Assembly: GCA_963728365.1 (NCBI GenBank)
Contig: CAVSJI010000001.1
Coordinates: 2,170,001-2,234,000, forward strand
DNA: 64,000 nt
Source of the DNA: VRUE01 sp963728365
GTDB lineage: Bacteria > Actinomycetota > Thermoleophilia > Solirubrobacterales > 70-9
Direction: 5' to 3'
Shown: one piece after another, positions 32,102 through 40,189 of the stretch
Layout: the number at the start of each line of letters is the position of its first letter
How positions within the stretch are numbered: position 1 is the stretch's first letter
Notes under the pieces: generated by a model
Seen by the model: only the letters and a program-made list of their open reading frames with translations
Databases searched by the model: none
Told to the model about the DNA's origin: nothing
Position numbers and translations under genes: made by a program

Positions 32102-32311
32102 CGACAGGACCCGCGCGCTACCGGCTCCACGTCTCACCGTCTTCCTGCGGTCGGCGGACCCGGCCGAAGAGGAGGTCCTCGCCGAGCCCGGCCTGCTCGC
32201 CACTCGGCCTTCATCCGCTTTCGCCCATATGCCTCGGCTGGCGCCTGGGAGGGGCGGGATCCGCTGTCGGACGCCTAAGCGCCGTTGGAGCGGCGACGAC
32301 CCGAGGGGCGC
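32102..32311. other. Gene-free stretch
   Basis: About 210 bp between the FadD upstream palindrome and the end of the small membrane-protein gene. No tRNA cloverleaf or protein-like frame is visible. Confidence 0.4.
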
Positions 32312-32548
32312 TCAGGCTTTCCGGCGTTGACCCATCGGACGAGGAGCGGCGATTCTAATCCGGGGCGCAAACCACGACTGCACTGGTCTCCCAACGAAGA
32401 CCATCAACAGGGTCACCGTGATGCCGGCAGCGCTAAGAACCTGCCGGGGCCAATCAAACAGCACGCAGGCGGCGATGATTGGGGTCAGGATGAGTATTCC
32501 CAAGATCAAGGGGAATATGAGTTCTGTAGCCAAAACGTTTCGACGCAT
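32312..32548 (-). CDS. Small two-helix membrane protein downstream of nuoN
   Basis: This 78-residue product from the ATG at 32548 reads MRRNVLATELIFPLILGILI and has two hydrophobic segments (about residues 8-30 and 38-54), followed by a basic tail with APRIRIAAPRP. The frame is open for 38 more codons upstream, but that part is not protein-like; a different frame there encodes a second small membrane protein that ends 4 bp before this start. It lies downstream of nuoN on the same strand. A role in assembling or stabilising the respiratory complex is speculative. Confidence 0.5.
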   Translation of the reverse strand: MRRNVLATELIFPLILGILILTPIIAACVLFDWPRQVLSAAGITVTLLMVFVGRPVQSWFAPRIRIAAPRPMGQRRKA

Positions 32549-32552
32549 GAAC

Positions 32553-32657
32553 TCAATATAGCTGGTAGAGCAGGGCGGCAAGATAGATGAAGAGGCCGAA
32601 GCCGACCCCAAGGTAAGCACCGACGAATCCCACCCACTGGGTGTTCTCACGCGGCAT
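32553..32657 (-). CDS. 34-residue single-helix membrane protein downstream of nuoN
   Basis: The short frame starting MPRENTQWVGFVGAYLGVGF and ending YLAALLYQLY is mostly a single membrane helix bounded by an N-terminal polar head. It starts 34 bp after the nuoN stop and ends 4 bp before the next small gene, so the three form a string. Composition (aromatic ends, Gly-zipper GAYLGVGFG) is that of real small membrane subunits. No obvious ribosome-binding site is present, which lowers my confidence. Confidence 0.45.
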   Translation of the reverse strand: MPRENTQWVGFVGAYLGVGFGLFIYLAALLYQLY

Positions 32658-32691
32658 GCCACGCCAAAGGCCGTATTGCGTCAGGAGTGCG

Positions 32692-34185
32692 TCAAAAAAG
32701 CGAGGCGCCGGCGTGCTGGGCGAACTCGACCAGCGGCTGGGGGATGACGCCGAAGAAGACGGTTGCTGCGGCGGCGAGTGTGGCGGGGGCGAGGAGGTAG
32801 ATGCGGCGGCCGGCCTCGGGGTCGATCGGGTCGGCCTCGGGGGAGGCGCCGGCGATCGCCGGGGTGGCGGCTTCGCCTCCGGGGCGCATCCACATCGCGG
32901 CGACGACGCGCAGGTAGTAGGCGAGCGAGATCATCGTGCCGACGGCGATGAAGACCGCCAGCCAGGTGTAGTCGCCTTCGACCAGGGCCTCGATCAGGTA
33001 GAGCTTGCCGATGAAGCCGACGGTCGCCGGCAGGCCGGCGAGGGCGAGCATCGAGATCGTCAGCGGCCAGGCGAGCGCCGGGCGCTCGGCGCCGAGGCCG
33101 CGCAGCCCGTCGATGTGGTCGCCGTAGACGGTTTCCCGCTCGCGGGCGACGACCACGGCGAAGGCGGCGAGGTTCATCAAGGCGTAGCCGGCGAGGTAGA
33201 AGACCAGCGCGTTGACGCCCGCTTCGCCGGCGACGACCAGGCCGCCGAGGATGTAGCCGGCCTGGGCGACGCCGGAGTAGCCGAGCAGCCGCTTAAGCGA
33301 GTTCTGGCCGAGGGCGCCGACGTTGCCGACGACGATCGAGATCGCCGCGAGCACGGCGAGCGCCGGCTGCCATTCGCTTGCCTGGGAGATCAACGCGACG
33401 TCGAAGAAGCGCACGAAGACCGCGAAGGCAGCCGCCTTGGTCGCCACCGCCATGAAGCCGGTGATCGGCGTCGGGGCGCCCTCGTAGACGTCCGGCGTCC
33501 ACTGGTGAAAGGGTGCGATCGAGGTCTTGAAGGCGAGCCCGACGGCGGTGAGCCCGATCCCGACCAGGACCAGCGGGTCGCCGAGCACGCCCTTCTGCGC
33601 GATACCCGCCGCGATCCCGGCGAAATCGGTAGAGCCCGAGCCGCCGTAGAGCATCGCCATCCCGTAGAGCAGCGTCGCCGAGCCGAGCGAGCCGACGATC
33701 AGGTACTTGAGCCCCGACTCGAGCGATTTCTCGCGGCGCAGGTTGGCGGCGCAGAGGATGTACAGCGGGATCGAGAGCGTCTCGATCGCGACGAAGAAGG
33801 TGACGAGATTGGTCGCCTGGGCGAGCAGGACCATGCCGAGGACCGAGCCGAGCAGCAGCGCGTGGTACTCGCCGGAGCCGGCCGACTCGACCGCGGGCTC
33901 GCGGATCGAGAGCGAGACCGCGAAGGCCGCGGTGAGGATCGCGATCAGTGAGATCGAGATCGCCAGGTCGTCGATTCGCAGGGCGCCCGAGACCAGGTCC
34001 TGCGGGTTGTCCCAGCGCCAGATCAGCAGGCCGGCGGTGGTCGCGAGCGTGAGCAGGGTGAGTGCCGGGGCGGTGCGGCGCAGCGGCTTGGAGACCGCTG
34101 TCAGCAGGACGACGCAGAGGCCTGCCGTGAGTGCGATGACGGGCGACAGGGCGCCGTAGTCGATGTGGGGGGCTTGGAAGTTCAT
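32692..34185 (-). CDS. nuoN: NADH-quinone oxidoreductase subunit N
   Basis: The 497-residue antiporter-like membrane subunit of complex I. About 14 helices are predicted. The proton-channel residues are in recognisable contexts: a Glu in TFFVAIETLSIPLYIL (TM5), a Lys in LAFKTSIAPFHQWTPDVYEGAP (TM7), and KRLLGYSGVAQAGYIL. The ATG at 34185 overlaps the nuoM stop (ATGA). It is the last subunit gene of the operon. The 5' end of the gene is G/T-rich on the + strand, next to the family A palindrome in nuoM. Confidence 0.95.
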   Translation of the reverse strand: MNFQAPHIDYGALSPVIALTAGLCVVLLTAVSKPLRRTAPALTLLTLATTAGLLIWRWDNPQDLVSGALRIDDLAISISLIAILTAAFAVSLSIREPAVESAGSGEYHALLLGSVLGMVLLAQATNLVTFFVAIETLSIPLYILCAANLRREKSLESGLKYLIVGSLGSATLLYGMAMLYGGSGSTDFAGIAAGIAQKGVLGDPLVLVGIGLTAVGLAFKTSIAPFHQWTPDVYEGAPTPITGFMAVATKAAAFAVFVRFFDVALISQASEWQPALAVLAAISIVVGNVGALGQNSLKRLLGYSGVAQAGYILGGLVVAGEAGVNALVFYLAGYALMNLAAFAVVVARERETVYGDHIDGLRGLGAERPALAWPLTISMLALAGLPATVGFIGKLYLIEALVEGDYTWLAVFIAVGTMISLAYYLRVVAAMWMRPGGEAATPAIAGASPEADPIDPEAGRRIYLLAPATLAAAATVFFGVIPQPLVEFAQHAGASLF

Positions 34186-35744
34186 TGGGGGGCCTCGGTC
34201 GTGGTGGGGGCCGTCGAGGGGGTCTGCCAAAACGCTCGGCGGGAGCCTCGCTGGAGTGTTTTGGCAGACCCCCTCGACGGCCCCTTCGCGGCCGCTACCG
34301 CCTGGGATGCCGAGCCGTCGGTGCGCTGCAGGATCAGCTGGGGGAAGAGGGCGAGGCCGAGGATGCAAAGCACGAGCGGCCCCAGCACCAAGCCGTCACG
34401 CAGCGCGATCTCCCGGGATTCAATGCCTTCAGGGCGGCGGTTGTGCATCGTGCGCTGGTAGAGGCGCAGGGCGTAGTAGGCCGACATCGCTACGCCGGAG
34501 ATGGCTATGAAGGCGAAGACGATCTTCGAGTCGAAGAGGCCGTTGAGGATGTAGAACTCGCCGACGAAATTCGCGGAGCCTGGCATGGCCAGCGTTGCCA
34601 GGGTGACAATCAGAAAAAGGGCAGCTAGGACGGGGGCTTTGAACGCCATCCCGCCCATCTTGCGGAGGTCCTCGGTGCCCGAGCGCTCGGCCAGCAGCGC
34701 GACGATTACGAAGAGCGGGGCGACGACCAGGCCGTGGTTGACCATCTGCAGGACGGCGCCGTCGGCGCCGTCGGCGGATAGGGCGAAGATGCCGGCGGTG
34801 ATGAAGCCGAGCTGGGCCACTGAGGAGTAGCCGGCGACGAGGCGGATGTTGGTCTGGGTGAAGGCCATCACCGAGCCGTAGAGAATCGAGGCGAGGGCGA
34901 TCAGCAGGATCACGGTCTGGAATTCGACCGTCGCCGCCGGGAAGAGCGGCAGCACGACGCGCAGGAAGCCGTAGGCCCCGACCTTGGCCAGCACGCCGGA
35001 GAAGACCGCCAGGGCCGGCAGCGGCGCCGCGCGGTAGGCGTCCGGCATCCAGCCGTGCAGGAGGAAGGCGGGCATCTTGACCAGGAAGGCGGCGGCGAAG
35101 AACCAGAAGATCCAGCGCTGGCTGCCCTCGGCGATCGGGTGCTGAGCGAGTTCTGCGATCGAGAAGCTGATCTGACCGCCGTCGGCGCTGATGATCGCCG
35201 TGGCGATCGCCGCGACCAGCATCAGCAGCGAGCCGATCAGCGTGTAGACGATCATCTTCAGGGTCGCCGCAGCCGCCGTCGGGCCGCCCTCGCGGTCGCT
35301 TCCCCAGGCGCCGAAGAGGAAGTAGAACGGGACCAGCATCAGGTCGAAGAAGAGGACGAAGAGCAGCAGGTCCTGGGCGAGGAAGGAGCCCAGGGTCGCG
35401 GTCTCGCCGAGCAGCATCATCAGGAAGAAGAGGTGCGGCCGCCGCTGCTCGCGGAAGGCGGCGAAGGCGGTGCCCGCCGTCCAGAGCACCGCTGTGAGCG
35501 CCAGCAGGAAGACGTTGAGCCCGTCGACGCCGAGGCTGTAGTCGACGCCGAGCCCCGGGATCCAGTTGACGTCGACGGTGTCCTGCAGGCCGGCGGCGCC
35601 GCTGTCGAAGCCGGCCAGCAGGGCGATCGCGATGCCGAGCGTCGTGGCCGCGCCGAGCGTCGCCCACCAGCCGACGTAGCGGCGCGGCACGAAGAGGCCG
35701 AGGAAGCCGAAGGCGAGCGGTGTCCAGAGCAGCGAGTTGGTCAT
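34182..35744 (-). CDS. nuoM: NADH-quinone oxidoreductase subunit M
   Basis: The 520-residue proton-pumping subunit has the expected motifs: LFFDLMLVPFYFLFGAWGS, AAAFLVKMPAFLLHGWMPDAY (TM7-8 Lys and His) and AGYSSVAQLGFITAGIFAL. Its last 37 residues (after QAVAAAKGPS) are not NuoM-like. They are encoded by the family A palindrome at 34207-34284 and continue to the TGA at 34182, which overlaps the nuoN start. The tail is basic and Ser/Pro-rich (SRGSAKTLQRGSRRAFWQTP), and it probably extends from the membrane into solution. It is the clearest example of a palindrome replacing a gene end. Confidence 0.95.
   Translation of the reverse strand: MTNSLLWTPLAFGFLGLFVPRRYVGWWATLGAATTLGIAIALLAGFDSGAAGLQDTVDVNWIPGLGVDYSLGVDGLNVFLLALTAVLWTAGTAFAAFREQRRPHLFFLMMLLGETATLGSFLAQDLLLFVLFFDLMLVPFYFLFGAWGSDREGGPTAAAATLKMIVYTLIGSLLMLVAAIATAIISADGGQISFSIAELAQHPIAEGSQRWIFWFFAAAFLVKMPAFLLHGWMPDAYRAAPLPALAVFSGVLAKVGAYGFLRVVLPLFPAATVEFQTVILLIALASILYGSVMAFTQTNIRLVAGYSSVAQLGFITAGIFALSADGADGAVLQMVNHGLVVAPLFVIVALLAERSGTEDLRKMGGMAFKAPVLAALFLIVTLATLAMPGSANFVGEFYILNGLFDSKIVFAFIAISGVAMSAYYALRLYQRTMHNRRPEGIESREIALRDGLVLGPLVLCILGLALFPQLILQRTDGSASQAVAAAKGPSRGSAKTLQRGSRRAFWQTPSTAPTTTEAPQ
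34207..34284. repeat. Family A palindrome, copy 1 (in nuoM 3' end)
   Basis: Arms 34207-34237 and 34254-34284 match at 30 of 31 positions. The 16-nt loop (34238-34253) is GGCGGGAGCCTCGCTG. The inner 7 bp (ACGCTC side and GAGTGT side) and loop are shared with the other family A copies, whereas the outer 24 bp (GGGGCCGTCGAGGGGGTCTGCC...) is unique to this site. Confidence 0.9.
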
Positions 35745-37750
35745 GAGGAGCTGAGCAGGAAGTAGAGGGCGAGGCCGGCGAAACCGACAAGCAGGAGCAG
35801 CGCGTAGGCGCGCACGTAGCCGCTCTGCACGATGCGCACGAGGCGACCGCCGCCGCCGACCACGTCCTCGGTGCCGATCACCAGGCCGTCGACGACGACC
35901 CGCTCGAAGACCCGGTTGGCGAAGCGGCCGATCGCCAGCGCCGGGCGCACGACGAGGAACTCGATCGCCTCGTCGAAGTACCACTTGTTGAGGCAGAGCA
36001 GGTAGACGGGACGCAGGCGCTCGCGGAAGAGTCGCGGCCACTCGGTCTCGCGCAGCCAGAGCAGCCAGGCGACGGCGATCCCCGCGATCGAGATCAGGCC
36101 GCCGATCGCCAGCCCGCGCCACTCGGCGCCGGTGCTCGCGTGGACCGCGCTCAGTGGCGAGTCGGCGAAGGCCGGGTCGAGGAACTTGAAGAGCACGTCG
36201 GTGACTCCTGGGACCTGGATCAGGCCGGCGAAGAGGGCGCCGAAGCCGAGGATCGACATCGCCACCGCCATCGGCGCGGACTGCTCGGCGATCTGGTGGT
36301 GCTCGCCGGGGAAGCCGACCGCGGTGTCCTCGAGCTCTTCGGTGGCCGGGTTGATCGGGTCGCCGTGGTAGAGGTGGCCGGTCTCGATCAGCACCTGGGC
36401 CTCAGGGCAGGGCTTGCCGGGCAGCACCCGGAAGACCAGCCGGAAGGTGTAGATCGCGGTGAGGAAGGCGCCGACGTAGCCGCCGATCGCCATCCACTCG
36501 TAGATCCCGCCGCGCGCCTCGGCGAAGGCGAGGATCGAGTCCTTGGAGAAGAAGCCCGAGGTGCCGGGGAAGGCGGCCAGCGCCAGTGAGCCGATCAGGA
36601 AGAGCACCGAGGTGAGCCGCATCGCCTTCCAGAAGCCGCTCATCCGGTCGATGTCCTGGCGGTTGGCCATCGCCGAGATGATCGAGCCGGCCGCCATGAA
36701 GAGCAGCGCCTTGAAGAAGGCGTGGGTCATCAGGTGGAAGAGGCCCTGCGCGTAGGCGCCGATCGAGACGCCCATGATCATGTAGCCGATCTGGCTCATC
36801 GTCGAGTAGGCGATCGCCCGCTTCAGATCGGTCTGCGCGATCGCGATCGTGCCGGCGACGAGCAGCGTCGCCAGGCCGGTGAAGGCGGCGACGTCGGCGG
36901 CGGTCGGGGCGAGGACGAAGAGCACGTGCGTGCGGGCGATCAGGTAGACGCCGGCGGTGACCATCGTCGCCGCGTGGATCAGCGAGGAGACCGGGGTCGG
37001 GCCCTCCATCGCGTCGGGCAGCCAGGTGTGCAGCGGCAGCTGGGCGGACTTGGCGAAGGCGCCGAGGAGCAGCAGCAGGCAGATCGCGGTCACCGTCCAC
37101 TGGTTGGCGCTGAAGGCTTCCGGCGCCTTGGCGAAGACCGCGCCGTAGTCGAAGGTCCCCAGTTCGCGGAAGATCAGGAAGGCGGCGAGCACCAGCCCGA
37201 TGTCGCCAACGACGTTGATCACGAAGGCCTTCATCCCGGCCTTGGTTGCCGTCCCCCGCCGGTACCAGAAGCTGATCAGCGCGTAGGAGGCAAAGCCGAC
37301 GAAGGCCCAGCCGACGGTAAGGAGCACGAAGTTGCCTGCCAGGACCAGCAGCAGCATCGAGAAGACGAAGAAGTTGAGGTAGCTGAAGAACCGGTGATAC
37401 CCCTCGTCCGACCGCATGTATCCGAACGAGTAGAGATGGATCAGGGTCGAGACCCCGGTGACCACCAGCACCATGAAGACCGAAAGCGGATCGAGGTAGA
37501 TCCCAAGCTTGATGTCCAGCCCCGCAACGCTCGCATAATCCCAGAGCGCCGAAGCGTGATGCCGCGCATCCGGCGCTTCCCCAAGCAGGTGAACAAGGGC
37601 GGCGACGCCGCATAGGAAGGCGATTCCGATCGAGGCCGTGCCGATGACCCCGGCGGCGCGCGCCGGAAGCACTTTGAAGCCAAGGGCGATCCCAATTGAC
37701 CCGAGCAGCGGGAAGAGCAACACAAGCCAGGCCCAAGCAGTGGCGCTCAT
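35741..37750 (-). CDS. nuoL: NADH-quinone oxidoreductase subunit L
   Basis: The 669-residue subunit L drives or couples proton pumping through its long amphipathic HL helix. Landmarks are LYSFGYMRSDEGYHRFFSYL, NFVLLTVGWAFVGFASYALI, PLHTWLPDAMEGPTPVSSLIHAATMVTAGVYL and DLKRAIAYSTMSQIGYM, each containing the conserved charged residue of a channel helix. The C-terminal section (after residue 560) contains a lateral helix and a final membrane anchor. The start overlaps the nuoK stop by one base, and its stop overlaps the nuoM start. Confidence 0.96.
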   Translation of the reverse strand: MSATAWAWLVLLFPLLGSIGIALGFKVLPARAAGVIGTASIGIAFLCGVAALVHLLGEAPDARHHASALWDYASVAGLDIKLGIYLDPLSVFMVLVVTGVSTLIHLYSFGYMRSDEGYHRFFSYLNFFVFSMLLLVLAGNFVLLTVGWAFVGFASYALISFWYRRGTATKAGMKAFVINVVGDIGLVLAAFLIFRELGTFDYGAVFAKAPEAFSANQWTVTAICLLLLLGAFAKSAQLPLHTWLPDAMEGPTPVSSLIHAATMVTAGVYLIARTHVLFVLAPTAADVAAFTGLATLLVAGTIAIAQTDLKRAIAYSTMSQIGYMIMGVSIGAYAQGLFHLMTHAFFKALLFMAAGSIISAMANRQDIDRMSGFWKAMRLTSVLFLIGSLALAAFPGTSGFFSKDSILAFAEARGGIYEWMAIGGYVGAFLTAIYTFRLVFRVLPGKPCPEAQVLIETGHLYHGDPINPATEELEDTAVGFPGEHHQIAEQSAPMAVAMSILGFGALFAGLIQVPGVTDVLFKFLDPAFADSPLSAVHASTGAEWRGLAIGGLISIAGIAVAWLLWLRETEWPRLFRERLRPVYLLCLNKWYFDEAIEFLVVRPALAIGRFANRVFERVVVDGLVIGTEDVVGGGGRLVRIVQSGYVRAYALLLLVGFAGLALYFLLSSS

Positions 37751-38049
37751 CAGCCCCGCAGCTCCCTCAGCTCATCGACATCCAACGGAAGCTTTCGTCT
37801 GAAGATCGCGACGATCAAACCGAGCCCAATAACAACCTCGCAAGCAGCCACAACCATCACGACGATCGCGAATACCTGACCCTGCTGGTTCCCGACCATC
37901 CGACTGAAAGCCACCAAAGCCAAGTTGCCCGCATTGAGCATCAACTCCAGGCAGAGCAAAATGACAATCGGACTCCGCCGGATCAAGATCCCCATAGCTC
38001 CGACCGCAAAGAGCAAGCTGGACAAGACGACGTACCAGGCAACGTTCAC
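37750..38049 (-). CDS. nuoK: NADH-quinone oxidoreductase subunit K
   Basis: The 99-residue three-helix subunit contains SPIVILLCLELMLNAGNLALVAF with the buried Glu of TM2 and a second acidic position in ACEVVIGLGL (TM3), both part of the central proton wire. The ATG at 38049 overlaps the nuoJ stop. The gene and the 5' end of nuoL use A/C-rich third positions on the + strand, unlike the operon average. Confidence 0.95.
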   Translation of the reverse strand: MNVAWYVVLSSLLFAVGAMGILIRRSPIVILLCLELMLNAGNLALVAFSRMVGNQQGQVFAIVVMVVAACEVVIGLGLIVAIFRRKLPLDVDELRELRG

Positions 38050-38651
38050 GACTGGACGCCTCCGAGTCGAGCGGGCGTGGGTGAGGGGTCCTCAGAACAC
38101 TCAAGCGAGGCTCCCGCCGAGCGTTCTGAGGATCCCTCACCCACGCCCGCCCCACGCCGAGCCGCAAGAACGATGGCCCCGACGGCGGCCAGGAGGAGCA
38201 GGATCGATGACGCCTCGAACGGCACCAGGAAGCGTTCGAGCAGCAGCCTGCCGATCGCGGCCGGGTTGCCGAACCCCGGCTGGACGTTCGGTCCGTGAGT
38301 GCTGAGAGCTTGCAGCGAGGACCCGAGCACGGCGATCGCCAGCTCGACGAAGACTGCAGCTCCCAGGAGGGGCGCCAGGAAGCGCTGTCCCGGGATCGAC
38401 TCCCAGGCCGACTCGGCGCCGCCGCCCACGTAGGCGACCACGAAGACGTAGAGGACCATCACCGCGCCGGCGTAGACGACGACCTGGGCGGCGGCGACGA
38501 AGGCCGCGCTGAGCAGCAGGAAGAGCACGGCGAGCGAGAAGAGGTGGACGATCAGGGCGAGGACGCCGTAGAAAGGGTTGCGCATCGCGACCACGCCGAT
38601 CGCGCCGCCGAGGGCGCCGAGCGCCGCAGCGAAGAAGAGGACCGCTTCCAT
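38046..38651 (-). CDS. nuoJ: NADH-quinone oxidoreductase subunit J
   Basis: The 201-residue membrane subunit contains the five-helix NuoJ core (GVVAMRNPFYGVLALIVHLFSLAVLFLLL, then AAQVVVYAGAVMVLYVFVVAYVG with the TM3 pi-bulge region). The core ends near residue 168. The last 33 residues (beginning GVGEGSSERSAGASLECSED) are encoded by the family A palindrome at 38071-38150. The tail runs into the stop at 38046, which overlaps the nuoK start. Confidence 0.94.
   Translation of the reverse strand: MEAVLFFAAALGALGGAIGVVAMRNPFYGVLALIVHLFSLAVLFLLLSAAFVAAAQVVVYAGAVMVLYVFVVAYVGGGAESAWESIPGQRFLAPLLGAAVFVELAIAVLGSSLQALSTHGPNVQPGFGNPAAIGRLLLERFLVPFEASSILLLLAAVGAIVLAARRGAGVGEGSSERSAGASLECSEDPSPTPARLGGVQS
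38071..38150. repeat. Family A palindrome, copy 2 (in nuoJ 3' end, inverted)
   Basis: Arms 38071-38102 and 38119-38150 match at 30 of 32 positions. The loop 38103-38118 is the exact reverse complement of the copy 3 loop (GGCGGGAGCCTCGCTT), so this copy lies in the opposite orientation on the + strand. The outer stem (GCGGGCGTGGGTGAGGG...) is unique to this site. Confidence 0.9.
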
Positions 38652-39194
38652 CTACTCGCCCTCCGCCCGCAGCGGCGTGCGCTCGATCGACTCCGCCAGC
38701 AGCATCTCCTTGGTGAAGATCAGGTCGTCGCGGTCGTAGTCGGCCATCTCGTAGTCGTGGCCCATCGTGATCGCGTCGAAGGGGCAGGCGATCTCGCAGT
38801 AGCCGCAGAAGATGCAGCGCGAGAGGTTGATCTCGTAGATCGCGGCGAAGCGCTCGCCCGCCGAAACCCGCTCGCCCGGAATGTTCTCGGCGGCGACGAC
38901 GCGGATGCAGTCGGCCGGGCAGGCGGCGGCGCAGAGCGAGCAGCCGACGCACTTCTCGAGGCCGGTGTCCTCGAAGCGGTGCAGCTTGTGGCGGCCGCGG
39001 AAGCGCGGGTAGACGGGCGTCTTCTCCTCGGGGTACTCGATCGTCATCGGTCCCTCGATCAACCGCGCCATCGTCGTCTTCAGGCCGCGCAGGGTCTCGC
39101 CGAAGGCGCGGTAGGCGCCGCCGACCCCACCCGGCTCCGGCCCGCGCTGGACCTCGACCACGTCCTGGTCCTTCAGGTAGGGGAACTCCGTCAC
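38652..39194 (-). CDS. nuoI: NADH-quinone oxidoreductase subunit I (2 x 4Fe-4S ferredoxin)
   Basis: The 180-residue peripheral subunit binds clusters N6a and N6b through CVGCSLCAAACPADC (about 81-95) and CIFCGYCEIACPFDA (about 126-140). It passes electrons from NuoG to NuoB. The GTG at 39194 overlaps the nuoH stop (GTGA); this fits the position of family N-termini. The next gene, nuoJ, starts directly after its stop. Confidence 0.95.
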   Translation of the reverse strand: MTEFPYLKDQDVVEVQRGPEPGGVGGAYRAFGETLRGLKTTMARLIEGPMTIEYPEEKTPVYPRFRGRHKLHRFEDTGLEKCVGCSLCAAACPADCIRVVAAENIPGERVSAGERFAAIYEINLSRCIFCGYCEIACPFDAITMGHDYEMADYDRDDLIFTKEMLLAESIERTPLRAEGE

Positions 39195-40189
39195 GTGACC
39201 ACCACCAGGACGGCGGTCACTAGCACGTTCAGCGTCGCCAGCGGCAGCAGGATCTTCCAGCCGAGGCCCATCAGCTGGTCGTAGCGCAGGCGCGGCAGCG
39301 TCGCCCGCACCCAGATGAAGAGCAGGACGAGGCCCATCATCTTGGCCAGCATCCAGATCGGGTCGAGCCAGCCCGGGCCGGGGCCCATCCAGCCGCCGAG
39401 GAACATCGCCGCGGCGACGCCGGAGACGACGAGGATCTCCATGTATTCGACCAGCAGGAAGCTGCCGAAGCGCATCCCGCCGTACTCGGTCATGAAGCCC
39501 TGCACGAGTTCGGCGTCGGCCTCGGGCATGTCGAACGGCGTGCGGTTGGTCTCGGCGAAGCCGGCCAGCATGAAGATCAGGAAGCCGACGAACTGGGGGA
39601 CGACAAACCAGACGGCCCCCTGCGCCTCGACGATGTCGACCAGCGAGAGCGAGCCGCCCATCATGATCACCCCGAGCAGGGCGAGGCCCATCGCCACCTC
39701 GTAGGAGATCAGCTGGGCGGCGCCGCGCATCGCGCCGAGCAGGCTGTACTTGGAGCCCGAGGACCAACCGCCGAGCAGCAGCCCGTAGAAGGCGATCGAG
39801 CCGACCGCGAAGAAGTAGAGGATGCCGATCGGCACGTCGATCCCGTAGAGGCCGACGCCCCCTTGGACGTCGCCCCAGGGGATGATCGCCAGGGCGAGGA
39901 CGCCGGAGAGCACCGGCAGCAGCGGGCCGAGAATGAAGAGCGTCGAGATCGCGTTGGCCGGCCGGAACGCCTCCTTGCCGAGCAGCTTGCCGACGTCGGC
40001 AAGCGGCTGCAGGACGCCGAATGGGCCGACCCGGTTGGGGCCGTAGCGATGCTGGAAGCGCCCGATCAGCTTGCGCTCGAGCACCGTCATCAGCGGCAGG
40101 ATCCCGAAGATCACGCCGAAGATCACCAGGCTCTTGACGACCATGATCCAGGTCGCTTCGACGAGCTGGGTGTCGGCCACGGGCAGCAT
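39191..40189 (-). CDS. nuoH: NADH-quinone oxidoreductase subunit H
   Basis: The 332-residue membrane subunit forms the quinone-access chamber with NuoB and NuoD. Key segments are ERKLIGRFQHRYGPNRVGPFG (about 39-59), YEVAMGLALLG and the acidic loop GFAETNRTPFDMPEADAELVQGF (about 218-240), the E-channel entry. Eight helices are predicted. The start codon overlaps the nuoG stop by one base and the stop overlaps nuoI. Confidence 0.96.
   Translation of the reverse strand: MLPVADTQLVEATWIMVVKSLVIFGVIFGILPLMTVLERKLIGRFQHRYGPNRVGPFGVLQPLADVGKLLGKEAFRPANAISTLFILGPLLPVLSGVLALAIIPWGDVQGGVGLYGIDVPIGILYFFAVGSIAFYGLLLGGWSSGSKYSLLGAMRGAAQLISYEVAMGLALLGVIMMGGSLSLVDIVEAQGAVWFVVPQFVGFLIFMLAGFAETNRTPFDMPEADAELVQGFMTEYGGMRFGSFLLVEYMEILVVSGVAAAMFLGGWMGPGPGWLDPIWMLAKMMGLVLLFIWVRATLPRLRYDQLMGLGWKILLPLATLNVLVTAVLVVVT

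Noticed and set aside
32285..32590. 101-codon plus-strand frame
   Set aside because: Not protein-like, and antisense to the hydrophobic small protein frame, which is the better candidate.
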